This document shows positions 16,424-25,464 of a stretch of DNA of 55,487 nucleotides, piece by piece (position 1 is the first letter of the stretch; each line of letters starts with the position of its first letter). The translations under genes were made by a program, and so were the position numbers. Source of the stretch: Pseudomonadota bacterium (GTDB lineage Bacteria; Pseudomonadota; Gammaproteobacteria; Xanthomonadales; Xanthomonadaceae). Location: positions 1 to 55,487 of the forward strand of contig JAFEFT010000025.1 in assembly GCA_018240435.1 (NCBI GenBank), read 5' to 3'. A model generated the notes under the pieces. The model saw only the letters and a program-made list of their open reading frames with translations. It was not told where the DNA came from and made no database searches.

Positions 16424-17044
16424 TCAGGTGGTCGAAGCCTGCATGCCCCTCCATGCGGCAGCCAGGACCCTGCCGGCCGATCGCACGAACACCATCAGCA
16501 GTGCTCCGGCGATCAGCCAGTCCGGCCAGCCCGCATGCAGCACGCCGACACCAGCCGCCGCTGCCAGCACGGCGCAGCCTTCGATCACATCATTGCGTGC
16601 GCACTCCCAGGCCGAGGCCAGGTTGACGTCACCGGCTCGAAAAGGCATGAGCAACCGCATGCAGGTGATATTGGCCCCGAGATTCAACAGGGCGGCCAAG
16701 CCCATGCTTTCGAAAAGTGGCACTGCAGGATGCGCCAGTCGCCATGCTATCTGGACCAAGACGCCGCCCGCGGCAGCAAGGATCATCAATCCCTTGAACA
16801 ACGCGACCCTCGCCTTGGCGAACGCAGAGGCCCGCACGACAGCCAGGCTCATCGCGTAGGTCGCAGCATCGCCCAGGTTGTCCAGGCCGCCGGAGAGGAG
16901 CGAGGACGAGCCGCTGTACCACGAAGCCCAGACCATCATCGCAAACGTCGCCGCATTGATACCGAGCACGATCGACAGGACACGCCGCTGCCGCGCCTGC
17001 AACGCCCGCACGTCCACATGCCGGCCACAGCATGCTTCACCCAT
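16424..17044 (-). CDS. CDF-like cation transporter, short form
   Basis: A 206-residue membrane protein with about five or six helices matching the transmembrane half of cation diffusion facilitators. It has SGGLDNLGDAATYAMS, where the Asp residues take the place of the HSxxD metal site, and RNDVIEGC, corresponding to the second DxxxD site with one Asp replaced. The C-terminal cytoplasmic domain of normal CDF proteins is missing. A CxxH-type start (MGEACCGRH) could bind metal. It is the last gene of the leftward czc group, 57 bp after the larger CDF gene. Its substrate is unknown; a Co/Ni or Zn/Cd role is likely by context. Confidence 0.7.
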   Translation of the reverse strand: MGEACCGRHVDVRALQARQRRVLSIVLGINAATFAMMVWASWYSGSSSLLSGGLDNLGDAATYAMSLAVVRASAFAKARVALFKGLMILAAAGGVLVQIAWRLAHPAVPLFESMGLAALLNLGANITCMRLLMPFRAGDVNLASAWECARNDVIEGCAVLAAAAGVGVLHAGWPDWLIAGALLMVFVRSAGRVLAAAWRGMQASTT

Positions 17045-17101
17045 GAGGGACGTGCCGCGGAAACGGATCCACGACGGCGGGGTGCAAGGGCCGCTTCCGG
17101 A

Positions 17102-18406
17102 TCACACGACGTGGCCAGGAGCCTGTTCGCATGGAAAGTCCCCGCGGCCGCGCTCGAACTGCACGGTGACGTGGTCGATGCGGAACTGCGAGCGCAGTTC
17201 GCGGTGGATGCGGGCAAGCAGCATATCGTCGATGTCGGGATTCGGCCGGACCAGGTGCACTGTGAGCGCCGCTTCGGTCGTGCTCATGCCCCAGATGTGC
17301 AGGTCATGGACGGCTTCGACGCCCGGCAGCGCCGCCAGCCAGGACTCGACCTTGGCCGGATCGATGTGACGTGGCACCGCATCGAGCGCGAGGTCGACCG
17401 ATTCGCGCAGCAAACCCCACGTACCGATCGCGATGGCGACGACGATGGCCAGGCTGACGGCTGGGTCGAGCCATTGCCAGCCGGTGTAGCGCATCACGAC
17501 CGCGGCGACCACCACGCCAAGGGCCACAACCGCATCCGAGGCCAGATGGAGGAACGCGCCGCGGATGTTCACGTCGTCGCTGCCAGAGGCGAACAGCCAT
17601 GCGGAGAAACCGTTGACCGCGATGCCCACGGCCGCCACCGCCATCACCACGCCGCTCGCGACGGGTTCCGGGTGCGCAAAGCGGCCGATGGCCTCCCAGG
17701 CAATCGCACCCGTGGCGAACAGCAGGATCAGGGCGTTGACCAGCGAGGCGAGAATCGAGGTGCGGCGCAGGCCGTAGGTACGGCGTTGGGTAGGCATCTT
17801 CTTGACCAATACGCTGGCCCCCCAGGCGAGGACCAGCCCGAGTACGTCGCCGAAGTTGTGTCCGGCGTCGGCGAGCAGCGAAAGCGAATTGGAGAGCGTG
17901 CCGTAGATCGCCTCGACGATGACGAAGCCGAGGTTGAGGGTGATGCCTACCGCGAAGGCCTTCCCGAAATCGGCAGGAGCATGCGCATGGCCGTGCCCGC
18001 CGTGGCCGTGCCCGCGATGGCCATGCCCGCCATGACCGCGGTCGCCGTGGTCATGCCCGTGGTCGCCCTCCTCTGCGTGCCCGTCATGGTGGTGCACTGG
18101 GTCGTCGTGCCCGTGCCCTGCGTGACCGCTCTGCGCGTGCGGGGCCTGCTCAGAATCCGCGTCGTGGTCGTGGTCCGCGTGGCCATGGCCGTCGTGCTCA
18201 CCGTCGCGGTGATCGTGCGGCTTGCCAGCCATCGCAGTCGTGGGATCCTGCGTCGCCAAGCCTTCGCTTCGCGCGATGCCCGCGTCCTCGCAGCCGGCGG
18301 TATTGGCCGCGCGGCGGAAGGGCTCCGAGTTGGCTCGCGTGGAAGCGGCGGCCGAACCGATGGCGTTCGGGCCGCCCGTCTCATCGTGATTGTGGTCGTG
18401 TCCCAT
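17102..18406 (-). CDS. czcD: CDF-family Zn/Cd/Co efflux transporter (CzcD/ZitB-like)
   Basis: A cation diffusion facilitator of 434 residues that exports divalent metal in exchange for protons. The ATG at 18406 (MGHDHNHDE) is preferred over upstream codons. The first 145 residues are exceptionally His/Asp/Gly-rich (long runs of HGHxDH), which makes the protein much longer than the usual 300 residues and suggests a large metal-loading tail. The transmembrane domain carries the HNFGD site (LLADAGHNFGD) and the second site HLASD. The C-terminal domain has the usual dimer fold (AVHDLHIWGM). It lies 79 bp downstream of the PII-like gene. Confidence 0.88.
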   Translation of the reverse strand: MGHDHNHDETGGPNAIGSAAASTRANSEPFRRAANTAGCEDAGIARSEGLATQDPTTAMAGKPHDHRDGEHDGHGHADHDHDADSEQAPHAQSGHAGHGHDDPVHHHDGHAEEGDHGHDHGDRGHGGHGHRGHGHGGHGHAHAPADFGKAFAVGITLNLGFVIVEAIYGTLSNSLSLLADAGHNFGDVLGLVLAWGASVLVKKMPTQRRTYGLRRTSILASLVNALILLFATGAIAWEAIGRFAHPEPVASGVVMAVAAVGIAVNGFSAWLFASGSDDVNIRGAFLHLASDAVVALGVVVAAVVMRYTGWQWLDPAVSLAIVVAIAIGTWGLLRESVDLALDAVPRHIDPAKVESWLAALPGVEAVHDLHIWGMSTTEAALTVHLVRPNPDIDDMLLARIHRELRSQFRIDHVTVQFERGRGDFPCEQAPGHVV

Positions 18407-18485
18407 GGGAACGCAGCGTAACGATCGAATCCCCCGAACACTATTACATCGGCCGCCATTGCCCTCGCCAGGAGCCGGTAGCACC

Positions 18486-18797
18486 TCACTCGATCGTCAA
18501 TGCCCGCTCGATCGCACTGACGTAGATGCACCCGGCATCGCGTTTTCCGGTTCTGCCCCGGGTCCGGAAGATCTCCACGGCCTTGTCGACGTCCTCGTCG
18601 CTGCAGAACACCTCCATCTGCACTTCGTGGATGACCGATTCGCCGAGTTCGACCGAATATTGCTGCTCGCGGGCGTCGAGTGCCCGCAGCAGCCCCTTCA
18701 CGTCGAACAGGCTCAGATGGCGGAAGCCCGCCGCCTCCAGCGCATGCACCAGGTCGCCGACGCGGGTGCGGTGGACGAATGCCTTGATCTGCTTCAT
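18486..18797 (-). CDS. PII-like (PII-NG) signal protein of the metal efflux cluster
   Basis: A 103-residue protein with the ferredoxin-like PII trimer fold: MKQIKAFVHRTRVGDLVHAL at the start, a short T-loop region (about 34-57), and EVFCSDEDVDKAVEIFRTRGRTGKRDAGCIYV at the C-terminal nucleotide-binding end. It lacks the Tyr51-type T-loop of GlnB. A PII subgroup encoded next to CzcA/CusA pumps has been described as PII-NG; its ligand and target are not settled. The start overlaps the czcA stop by 4 bp, so the pump and this protein are translationally coupled. A CutA1-type copper-tolerance fold is the nearest alternative. Confidence 0.75.
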   Translation of the reverse strand: MKQIKAFVHRTRVGDLVHALEAAGFRHLSLFDVKGLLRALDAREQQYSVELGESVIHEVQMEVFCSDEDVDKAVEIFRTRGRTGKRDAGCIYVSAIERALTIE

Positions 18798-21700
18798 GGC
18801 GCTGCCTCCTGGGCCTTGCGTTCGGCACGGTTTTCGATCCATTCGTAGAGTACCGGCAACAGGATCAGCGTCAGCAGGGTCGAGCTCAGCAGCCCGCCGA
18901 CGACCACGGTCGCGAGCGGTCGCTGGGTCTCGGCACCTACGCCGCTGGACACCAGCATCGGCACCAGGCCGAGGATCGCGACGCTGGCCGTCATCAGCAC
19001 CGGCCGCAGGCGCAGCGCCGTTCCCTGGACGACGGCGTCGCGTACCGAGAGCCCGCGTTCGCGCAACTCGTTGAGGAAACTCACCAGCACGATGCCGTTG
19101 AGCATCGCCACGCCGAACACGGCGATGAAGCCGATGGCCGATGGCACCGAAAGGTATTGGCGGGTCAACAGCAGGGCGAACACGCCGCCGATGGTCGCAA
19201 ACGGCACGTTGGCGAGGATCAGCGCGGCGTACTTGATCGAGTTGAAGGCCGTGTAGAGCAGCACGAAGATGAAGAAGATCGTCACGGGGACGATCAGGGC
19301 CAGCTTCGCGAGCGCGCGTTGCTGGTTCTCGAAGGCGCCGCCCCATTCGTACCAATAGCCTGGCGGTCGTTTTACCTTCGCGTCGATCGCGGCGGCGGCG
19401 TCGCGGACGAAGCCGTCGACGTCGCGGCCGCGCACATCCATCTGGATCACCGCGTAGCGCTGCAACTGCTCGCGGCGGACGAACGAATAGCCTTCGCCGA
19501 CGCTGACCTTCGCCACTTCCGACAGCGGGACCAGCGCTCCCGAGGCCGATTTGAGCGGGATGCGGCGCAATTGCTCGACCGAGTCGCGGGTGCGGTCGTC
19601 CAGCCGCACCGCGATGTCGAAGCGCTTGACGCCGTCGAGCAACACGCTGACCGGTTCGCCGCCGAGGCCGTTGCGCACCACGGTCAGCACCTCCTCCGCG
19701 TTCATGCCATGCCGGGCGAGTTCGTCGCGGTCCACCTCGATGCGTATCTGCGGCTTGCCGATGTTGGCCTCCAGCGAGAGGTCGGCGACTCCGGGTACGG
19801 TCGCGAGCGCGCCCTTGATCTGCGTGCTCAGCCGGTCGAGCTCGCCGAGGTCCTGTCCGTAGATCTTGAGCGCCAGGGTCGCACGCACGCCCGAGATCAG
19901 TTCCTCCACGCGCGACTGGATCGGCTGCGTGTAACTTGCCACCACGTTCGGCGCGACCTTCTCGACTTCCTTCTGCATCGCCGCTTCCAGCGCCGGGATG
20001 TCGCGGCCGGTTTTCCATTCGCTGTGGGGCTTGAGGGCGGTGTAGACCTCCATGTAGTTCACATCGGCGGTCTCGCCGTTCTCGGCTCGCCCGATCATCG
20101 CGAGGGTCGTGTCGACCTCCGGGAACTGCTTGAACGCTGCGGCGATCGCCTGGCTCGTGCGGATGGACTCGTTGAGCGATGACGAGGGGATACCTGTCAC
20201 GCGCCACATGATCGAGCCTTCCTGCAGTTGCGGCATGAACTCCTTGCCGAGGAACGGAAACGCTACCAGGCTCGCAAGCAGGGCGGCGAAGGCCGCCACG
20301 ACCACGGTGCGCTTGCGTTCCAGTGCCGCATTGAGCGCCGGCCGATACACCCGCTTGAGGCACGCGACCAGCCAGGTGTCGCGCTCGGGCTTGGGCTTGA
20401 GGATCAGGGACGCCAGCACCGGTATCAGGGTGAGGCTCAGCAGCAATGATCCGCCCATCGCGAATGCGATGTCGTAGGCCATCGGCTTGAACATCTTGCC
20501 TTCGAGACCCTCGAGCGAGAACAGCGGCAGGAACACCACGATGATGATCAGGATCGCGAACGCGACCGGGTTGGCCACTTCCTTCGCCGCTGCCAGTACC
20601 GCGGACGTGCGATTGACCTTTTCGCCATGCTCGAGACGCTCGGCCATGATCCGGAAGGCGTTCTCGACCATCACCACTGCGCCGTCGACCATCATGCCGA
20701 TGCCGATGGCCAACCCCGCAAGCGACATCAGGTTGGCCGACAGTCCGACCTGGCCCATGCCGATGAAGGCGATCAGCATGGCCAGTGGCAGGGTGACGAT
20801 CACGACCAGTGCCGAGCGCACCTCGCCGAGGAACAGGAACAGGATCACCGCGACGAGCAGCGATCCTTCCACCAGCGCGCGCACCGCGGTCTCGACCGCC
20901 TTGTCGACCAGTTCGGTGCGCTCGTAGACCGGCCGCAGCACCATGCCCTTCGGCAGTGCCTGGCGGGCGTTCTCGACACGGTCCTTCACCGAGCCGACGA
21001 CGTCCTTGGCGTTCTCGCCGATGCGCGAGAGCGCCATGCCGAGCACGACTTCCTCGCCGTCGCGGGTCACCGCGCCGAAGCGCGGCGCGGGCGCCTCGGT
21101 GACGAGCGCAACGTCGCGCAGGTAGACCGGCACGCCGTCCTCGGCCTTGAGCACGATCGCGCCGATGTCCTTGACCGACTTGAGCAGTCCAAGCCCGCGC
21201 ACGAGGTACTGCTCGCGGCCGACGTCCATCACGTTGCCGCCGACCTGGCCGTTGTTTGCCGGGAGGGCGTTGATCACGTCGGCGAATCCCAGGCCTCGCG
21301 AATACAGCTTTTGCGGATCGATGCGCACCTGGTACTGGCGCTCGCCGCCGCCCCAGGACGTGACATCGTCCACGCCCGGCGCGGTGCGCAGGATCAAGCG
21401 CACCGTCCACTCCTGCCACGTGCGCAGGTCCATGTCGCTGATCTGGTCCTTGCTCACGCCGGGAGCGCGTTCGACGGTGTACCAGTACACCTGCCCGAGT
21501 CCGGAGGAGTTCGGGCCCATCGCCGGTTTGCCGTAGCCCTGCGGCAGTCGGTCGCCGATTTCCTGCAGCCGCTCGTTGACGAGCTGGCGTGCGAAGTAGG
21601 TGTCCATGTCGTCCTGGAAATACACCGAGACGTAGGACAACCCGAACAGGCTGACCGAACGGATTTCCTGCACCTTCGGAAGGCCGGCGAGCGCCGATTC

Positions 21701-21907
21701 CACCGGCGTGGTCAGCAGTTGCTCGACGTCCTCGGCGGCCAGTCCGGGCGATTCCGTGTAGACGTTGACCTGCACCGGCGTGACGTCCGGGAAGGCGTCG
21801 ATCGGCACGTTGCGCACGGCGCGCAGGCCCAGGAAGGCCACGACCGCGAAGGCGATCAGGATCAGGAACTTGTAGCGCAGCGAGAACTCGACGAGGCCGT
21901 TCAGCAT
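18794..21907 (-). CDS. czcA: CzcA-like heavy-metal RND efflux pump
   Basis: Inner-membrane proton-driven RND pump of 1037 residues. It starts with the first membrane helix (RYKFLILIAFAVVAFLGL) and the PIDAFPDVTPVQV segment characteristic of HME-RND proteins. The relay motif in helix 4 reads GIGMMVDGAVVMVEN: Asp and Glu of the VDGAVxxVEN part are present, but the first Asp of the DFG form of classic CzcA is replaced. The substrate class (Zn/Cd/Co or Ni) therefore cannot be fixed from the motif. It lacks the three methionine copper ligands seen in the other pump of this window. It is 37 bp after czcB and overlaps the PII-like gene. Confidence 0.9.
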   Translation of the reverse strand: MLNGLVEFSLRYKFLILIAFAVVAFLGLRAVRNVPIDAFPDVTPVQVNVYTESPGLAAEDVEQLLTTPVESALAGLPKVQEIRSVSLFGLSYVSVYFQDDMDTYFARQLVNERLQEIGDRLPQGYGKPAMGPNSSGLGQVYWYTVERAPGVSKDQISDMDLRTWQEWTVRLILRTAPGVDDVTSWGGGERQYQVRIDPQKLYSRGLGFADVINALPANNGQVGGNVMDVGREQYLVRGLGLLKSVKDIGAIVLKAEDGVPVYLRDVALVTEAPAPRFGAVTRDGEEVVLGMALSRIGENAKDVVGSVKDRVENARQALPKGMVLRPVYERTELVDKAVETAVRALVEGSLLVAVILFLFLGEVRSALVVIVTLPLAMLIAFIGMGQVGLSANLMSLAGLAIGIGMMVDGAVVMVENAFRIMAERLEHGEKVNRTSAVLAAAKEVANPVAFAILIIIVVFLPLFSLEGLEGKMFKPMAYDIAFAMGGSLLLSLTLIPVLASLILKPKPERDTWLVACLKRVYRPALNAALERKRTVVVAAFAALLASLVAFPFLGKEFMPQLQEGSIMWRVTGIPSSSLNESIRTSQAIAAAFKQFPEVDTTLAMIGRAENGETADVNYMEVYTALKPHSEWKTGRDIPALEAAMQKEVEKVAPNVVASYTQPIQSRVEELISGVRATLALKIYGQDLGELDRLSTQIKGALATVPGVADLSLEANIGKPQIRIEVDRDELARHGMNAEEVLTVVRNGLGGEPVSVLLDGVKRFDIAVRLDDRTRDSVEQLRRIPLKSASGALVPLSEVAKVSVGEGYSFVRREQLQRYAVIQMDVRGRDVDGFVRDAAAAIDAKVKRPPGYWYEWGGAFENQQRALAKLALIVPVTIFFIFVLLYTAFNSIKYAALILANVPFATIGGVFALLLTRQYLSVPSAIGFIAVFGVAMLNGIVLVSFLNELRERGLSVRDAVVQGTALRLRPVLMTASVAILGLVPMLVSSGVGAETQRPLATVVVGGLLSSTLLTLILLPVLYEWIENRAERKAQEAAP

Positions 21908-21944
21908 GACGAGCCTCCTGTTCGGTCAGTGCGACGGCAGCTCA

Positions 21945-23057
21945 TCATTCCTCTCCCAGTTGCGACTTGAGGATCTGCGCCTTCAGCGCGTACACGCCTT
22001 CGACAACGACGGCGTCTCCGGCCTTCAGCCCCTCCGATACCAGCGTCTGGTCGCCGATGACGGCACCGGTCCGGATCGGAACGGGTGCGAAAACGCCCTC
22101 GGCCGACTGGAGGAACACGACCGATTCTCCGTGCAGCTGCGTGACCGCAGCCGTCGGCACCGCGAGTTGCGGACGCGCGTCGGCGCCCGCGCTCAGGTAG
22201 ACGTCGACGTAGTCGCCACCATGGAGCCGGTCGCTCCTGTTGCCGACTTCGATCCGCAGCAACGCGGTTCTCGTTCCCTCCGAGGTGCGATGCGCGCGCT
22301 GGACCACCTTTCCGGGCAGCTTGGTGCCGCCCGCCACCACTTCGACCGGGCTTCCGACCGCGATCCGCCCAACCTGGTCGGACGGCAGGGTCGCGTCGAC
22401 CCAGACCACCGATTCGTCGACCAGGCGGAACACCGCCTTGCCGGGTTCGACGCGTTCGCCGACGACGAAGTGATCTTCGGTGATGCGACCCGCGTGCGGC
22501 GCGGTCAGGGTGAACTCCCCGTCCGCGCGTCCGTGGGCGGTGCCCGGGAGGCTGTAGGCGCGCGCGGCGGCACGGGCGCGCTCGACGGCGATCCGGGCCT
22601 CGGCATAGCGCCGACCCGAAACCGCATCGCGCCCGAGCGACTGCATGCGCTGCCACTCCTGTTCGGCGATTTCGAGCTGGGCTTGCGCCTCGGCCACCTC
22701 CACCGACGACAGCGTGACGAGCGGCGTCCCCGCGGCGACGTCGTCCCCGAGCCGGGCGTGCCTGCGTACGACGATTGCCTGTACGCGAGGCGTGATGAGG
22801 GTGGTGCCGTAGGCGTCGTCCACCACCTCGCCGGGCGCGCGCACGGCTTCGCCCAGAGCGTGAGGTTCCAGTTTGGCGACGTGGATTCCCGCGGTCTTCA
22901 CGTCATGGGCGTCCAGGCGAACGGTGCCGGCCACATCGGCCTCTGGGGAGGCAGCGGATGCCGGCGAACCGGCATCCGAGGGACCGTGACTGCATGCCAC
23001 CACGAGCAGTGGTACGACGAGCGCGGCGCATGCGCGCACAAAGGAAATGCGTGTCAT
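21945..23057 (-). CDS. czcB: CzcB-like periplasmic adaptor, lipoprotein
   Basis: Membrane-fusion protein of 370 residues linking the RND pump to the outer-membrane channel. A lipoprotein signal (LLVVACSHG, lipid Cys at residue 22) anchors it. The lipoyl/barrel-sandwich halves are at about 75-110 and 190-230, separated by a short helical hairpin (SSVEVAEAQAQLEIAEQEWQ). The beta-barrel and membrane-proximal domains follow. The start overlaps czcC by 4 bp. It carries no N-terminal His- or Met-rich metal-binding domain, unlike the cusB in this window. Confidence 0.9.
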   Translation of the reverse strand: MTRISFVRACAALVVPLLVVACSHGPSDAGSPASAASPEADVAGTVRLDAHDVKTAGIHVAKLEPHALGEAVRAPGEVVDDAYGTTLITPRVQAIVVRRHARLGDDVAAGTPLVTLSSVEVAEAQAQLEIAEQEWQRMQSLGRDAVSGRRYAEARIAVERARAAARAYSLPGTAHGRADGEFTLTAPHAGRITEDHFVVGERVEPGKAVFRLVDESVVWVDATLPSDQVGRIAVGSPVEVVAGGTKLPGKVVQRAHRTSEGTRTALLRIEVGNRSDRLHGGDYVDVYLSAGADARPQLAVPTAAVTQLHGESVVFLQSAEGVFAPVPIRTGAVIGDQTLVSEGLKAGDAVVVEGVYALKAQILKSQLGEE

Positions 23058-24346
23058 CGGGACGTGTCTCCGGTAGTGGCATCCAGGCCAAGCCAGTGCT
23101 CGAGTTGGCCGGTGGCCGCCAGGTCGTCGGCTGCGCTGCGCCAGAGGCGGCCTTCGAGCTCGGCGCCGGCAAGGGCGGTGTCGAGGGATTGCTTGAGTTG
23201 CTGCAGGTAGTCGGCCGTGGAGAGTTCACCCGCACGCCACAGGCGTTCGAGCAACTCCGCACGGTGCTCGGTGGAGGTCGCTGGACTGGCGTGCCAGCGC
23301 GTCCATGCCTGGCGTACCGCGGCGTAGCTGGCAATGGCGCGGCGAGCGCGGGCCGACAGTTCGAGCCGGGTCCGGTCGGCCTCGGCGGCCGCGGCATCCG
23401 CTTCGGCGTGCGCGGCGTCGACTTCGGATCGGTAGCTGTTTCTCACGTACAACGGCATCGACACCGAGGCGCGCACGACGTTGCCCGACAGGCCGCCTTG
23501 ATCGATGCGGCCGGCGGCGAGGCTCAGGCTCGGGTCGGGCCTGCGGTCCCGCTCGGCCACCGTGACGGCCTGTTCGGCCACCCGGGCACGGGCATCGGCC
23601 AGCCGCCATTCGGGCGACGCTGCCAGGGCCATCGCATCGAATGGCGCCGGCTCTGGAAGCTCACTCAGAGTGGCCGGGATTCCGGCATCGGGAACGCCTC
23701 CGACCTGGCGGAGGGCCTCGTCGGCTTCCGCCACCTCCGATTGCAATGCAGCCAGCTCCGCCTGCGCTTCGTCGCGCGCAAGCAGGGCGAGGTCGCGTTC
23801 GAGCGATGAAATGTCGCCGGCGGCGAATTGCTTCTGGGCAAGGACGGCGAACCGCGCCATCAGGTCGTCACGCTGCTGGCCAATGCGAAGCCGTTCGTTT
23901 GCCGAGCGCCAAGATGCCCATCCTGCGAGCCACCGCGCCGCGAACTCGCTGCGGGTAACGCGCGCGCGCAGGACTTCCTCGGCGACTCGCGCATCCGCTA
24001 CGGCGGCCCGGGAACTTCTCTTTCCGCCAACGTCGAGCTCGAGCCTGACCCCAACGGTCCGGGTCCGGTCGGTGCCCGAATGCTCGGAAGCGAGCTCGAT
24101 TTCCGGGTTGTACAACGGTAGGGAAGCGGCGTCGGCTCGGGCTCTCGCCGCCGCCAGGGTGGCATCGGCCGCTTTCGCGGAGGGATGGGATTGCCAGGCC
24201 CCAGCGAAGGCCTGGCGCAGGGATGCGGGAGCGACGGGTGCGGTGGCTGCCTGAGCACAAAGGGCGATGGTGCCCAGCAGCACGACGCCGCACGCGCGAA
24301 GCGCCCGCGCGACGGCAATCCGTCGCGACGGTGATGTCGAAAACAT
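23054..24346 (-). CDS. czcC: CzcC-like outer-membrane efflux protein (TolC family)
   Basis: Outer-membrane channel of 430 residues. It has a signal peptide (cleavage near CAQAATAP, about residue 33) and two TolC repeat halves rich in Ala/Arg/Glu heptads (AFAGAWQSHPSAKAADATLA and EWRLADARARVAEQAV) with strand segments between. It is the first pump component of the leftward czcCBA order, and the stop overlaps czcB. The czcI-like gene starts 450 bp upstream and ends 61 bp before it. Confidence 0.88.
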   Translation of the reverse strand: MFSTSPSRRIAVARALRACGVVLLGTIALCAQAATAPVAPASLRQAFAGAWQSHPSAKAADATLAAARARADAASLPLYNPEIELASEHSGTDRTRTVGVRLELDVGGKRSSRAAVADARVAEEVLRARVTRSEFAARWLAGWASWRSANERLRIGQQRDDLMARFAVLAQKQFAAGDISSLERDLALLARDEAQAELAALQSEVAEADEALRQVGGVPDAGIPATLSELPEPAPFDAMALAASPEWRLADARARVAEQAVTVAERDRRPDPSLSLAAGRIDQGGLSGNVVRASVSMPLYVRNSYRSEVDAAHAEADAAAAEADRTRLELSARARRAIASYAAVRQAWTRWHASPATSTEHRAELLERLWRAGELSTADYLQQLKQSLDTALAGAELEGRLWRSAADDLAATGQLEHWLGLDATTGDTSR

Positions 24347-24407
24347 GAAAGATCCTCTGAGTCGAGTCAGTGCCGGCGCGATGGCGCCAGCCCAAAGCGG
24401 GACGGAC

Positions 24408-24797
24408 TCAGGCGATGGGCGGTCTCAGCTCGCGCCAGGGCGGGACGACGTAGTCGCGCACCGAACGGTCCGGCAATGGAACGCGACCTTGCTCCGAAGC
24501 AATGGGCTTGATGGCTGTTGGCATTACAGCTGCAGGGTGGTGACAGGAGCATTCCTGGCACCCGGCAAGCGCATGATCGCTCGATGAGGCGACCTGCGGA
24601 TCCGCTTCCCCGACGTGAGAATCGCCGGCCGTCGATATGCTTGACTCAACTACGGTGGCCGCGTGTTCGGGTGCATGCGGAATTACGCCTGCGGCGATCC
24701 CAACACGCAACAACAGCACTATCCAGGCGATGACCCACAGTGAACTCGACCGCCTCAGGCGTTCGAACAGGGACCTGCGTGACCAATAAATCCGCAT
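24408..24797 (-). CDS. CzcI-like small membrane/periplasmic protein
   Basis: A 129-residue protein with an Arg-rich start and one hydrophobic segment (LWVIAWIVLLLRVGIAAGVI, residues about 21-40). A periplasmic part follows with His residues (HAPEH, HVGEAD) and a compact CQECSCHHP metal-ligand cluster near residue 85. Its place before czcC matches czcI, a regulator-like small gene in Czc operons of other bacteria, but the sequence match is only to the style of the family. The ATG at 24797 is selected because it begins the signal-like segment. Confidence 0.6.
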   Translation of the reverse strand: MRIYWSRRSLFERLRRSSSLWVIAWIVLLLRVGIAAGVIPHAPEHAATVVESSISTAGDSHVGEADPQVASSSDHALAGCQECSCHHPAAVMPTAIKPIASEQGRVPLPDRSVRDYVVPPWRELRPPIA

Positions 24798-25013
24798 CGG
24801 ACAAGGATAGGAAATGCCGTCCCTGTTACACAATCGCATCGTGGCACAGGGAAGCCTCGGCTTCGGCCCAACCTGTGCCCGTCCATTCCCCAAGAGGCTA
24901 GGCATGGTGCAGTGTTCAGGGCCGCTCGTGAATTGTGGTGCGCAGGACTTCGAACGACTGAACTTGGAGGCCGGCGCTGAATCGACGGTCGACATTGGAG
25001 TAACATCCTCACC
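24798..25013. promoter_or_regulatory. Divergent promoter region between czc and cus operons
   Basis: A 216-bp non-coding interval between the first codons of the leftward czc and rightward cus operons. Both promoters must lie here. I see short GTCGAC-type inverted repeats near 24990-25000 but no operator I can assign to a known regulator. Confidence 0.45.
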
Positions 25014-25388
25014 ATGCGCCTGCGCGCCCGCCGCCGTTTCCGCATCGCCGTGCTGGCGATCATGTGCCTGCTGTTCCAGCAGTTCGCACTGGCGGCCTAT
25101 GCGTGCGCACTCGATCGAATGCCGCCCGACCCGTCGGCGATGGCGAGCACCTGCGCCTCCATGGGTATGCAGCACGACAACCCGGTGCTGTGTGCAAAGC
25201 ACTGCGCTCCGGACGTGTCGGTGGCCGCCCACATGGCGAGTCCTTCGGTCCCACCGCTGGCACTGCCGCCAATGGATTTCGGACTGGTTGCGATCGCACC
25301 AGCCGCCGGTGGTGGTGTTCCGGAGACGGTGCCACTGGATCGCTCCGATCCACCGCCCCGACTGCGCTACTGCAGCCTGCTGATCTAG
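25014..25388 (+). CDS. Small secreted Cys protein heading the cus operon
   Basis: A 124-residue protein with a signal peptide (IAVLAIMCLLFQQFALAAYA, about 11-30), then CALDRMPPD, STCASMGMQ and AKHCAPD segments giving four cysteines and several Met/His in a compact region. The C-terminal half is Pro/Ala-rich and ends RLRYCSLLI. It resembles CopL in style (secreted, Met/Cys/His) but is not clearly the same family. It begins the cus operon, 76 bp before cusC. A frameshifted paralogue lies at 15250-15640, which supports this being a real gene. A role in copper sensing or carriage is inferred only from position. Confidence 0.7.
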   Translation: MRLRARRRFRIAVLAIMCLLFQQFALAAYACALDRMPPDPSAMASTCASMGMQHDNPVLCAKHCAPDVSVAAHMASPSVPPLALPPMDFGLVAIAPAAGGGVPETVPLDRSDPPPRLRYCSLLI

Positions 25389-25464
25389 ACCTCCCTGCGC
25401 TGTCACCCGTCCGCGCCGGCGCCGCTGCGTCGCGCGCGCATCGTCGTGCCGCTTCGGAGGTCGC

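Noticed and set aside
16535-18421. 628-codon plus-strand frame across the CDF genes
   Set aside because: Antisense to two CDF transporters and the His-rich tail, with no family features.
18486-21419. 977-codon minus-strand frame overlapping czcA
   Set aside because: Only its last 103 codons (the PII-like gene) are real; the rest is Arg/Gly-rich shadow of czcA in another frame.
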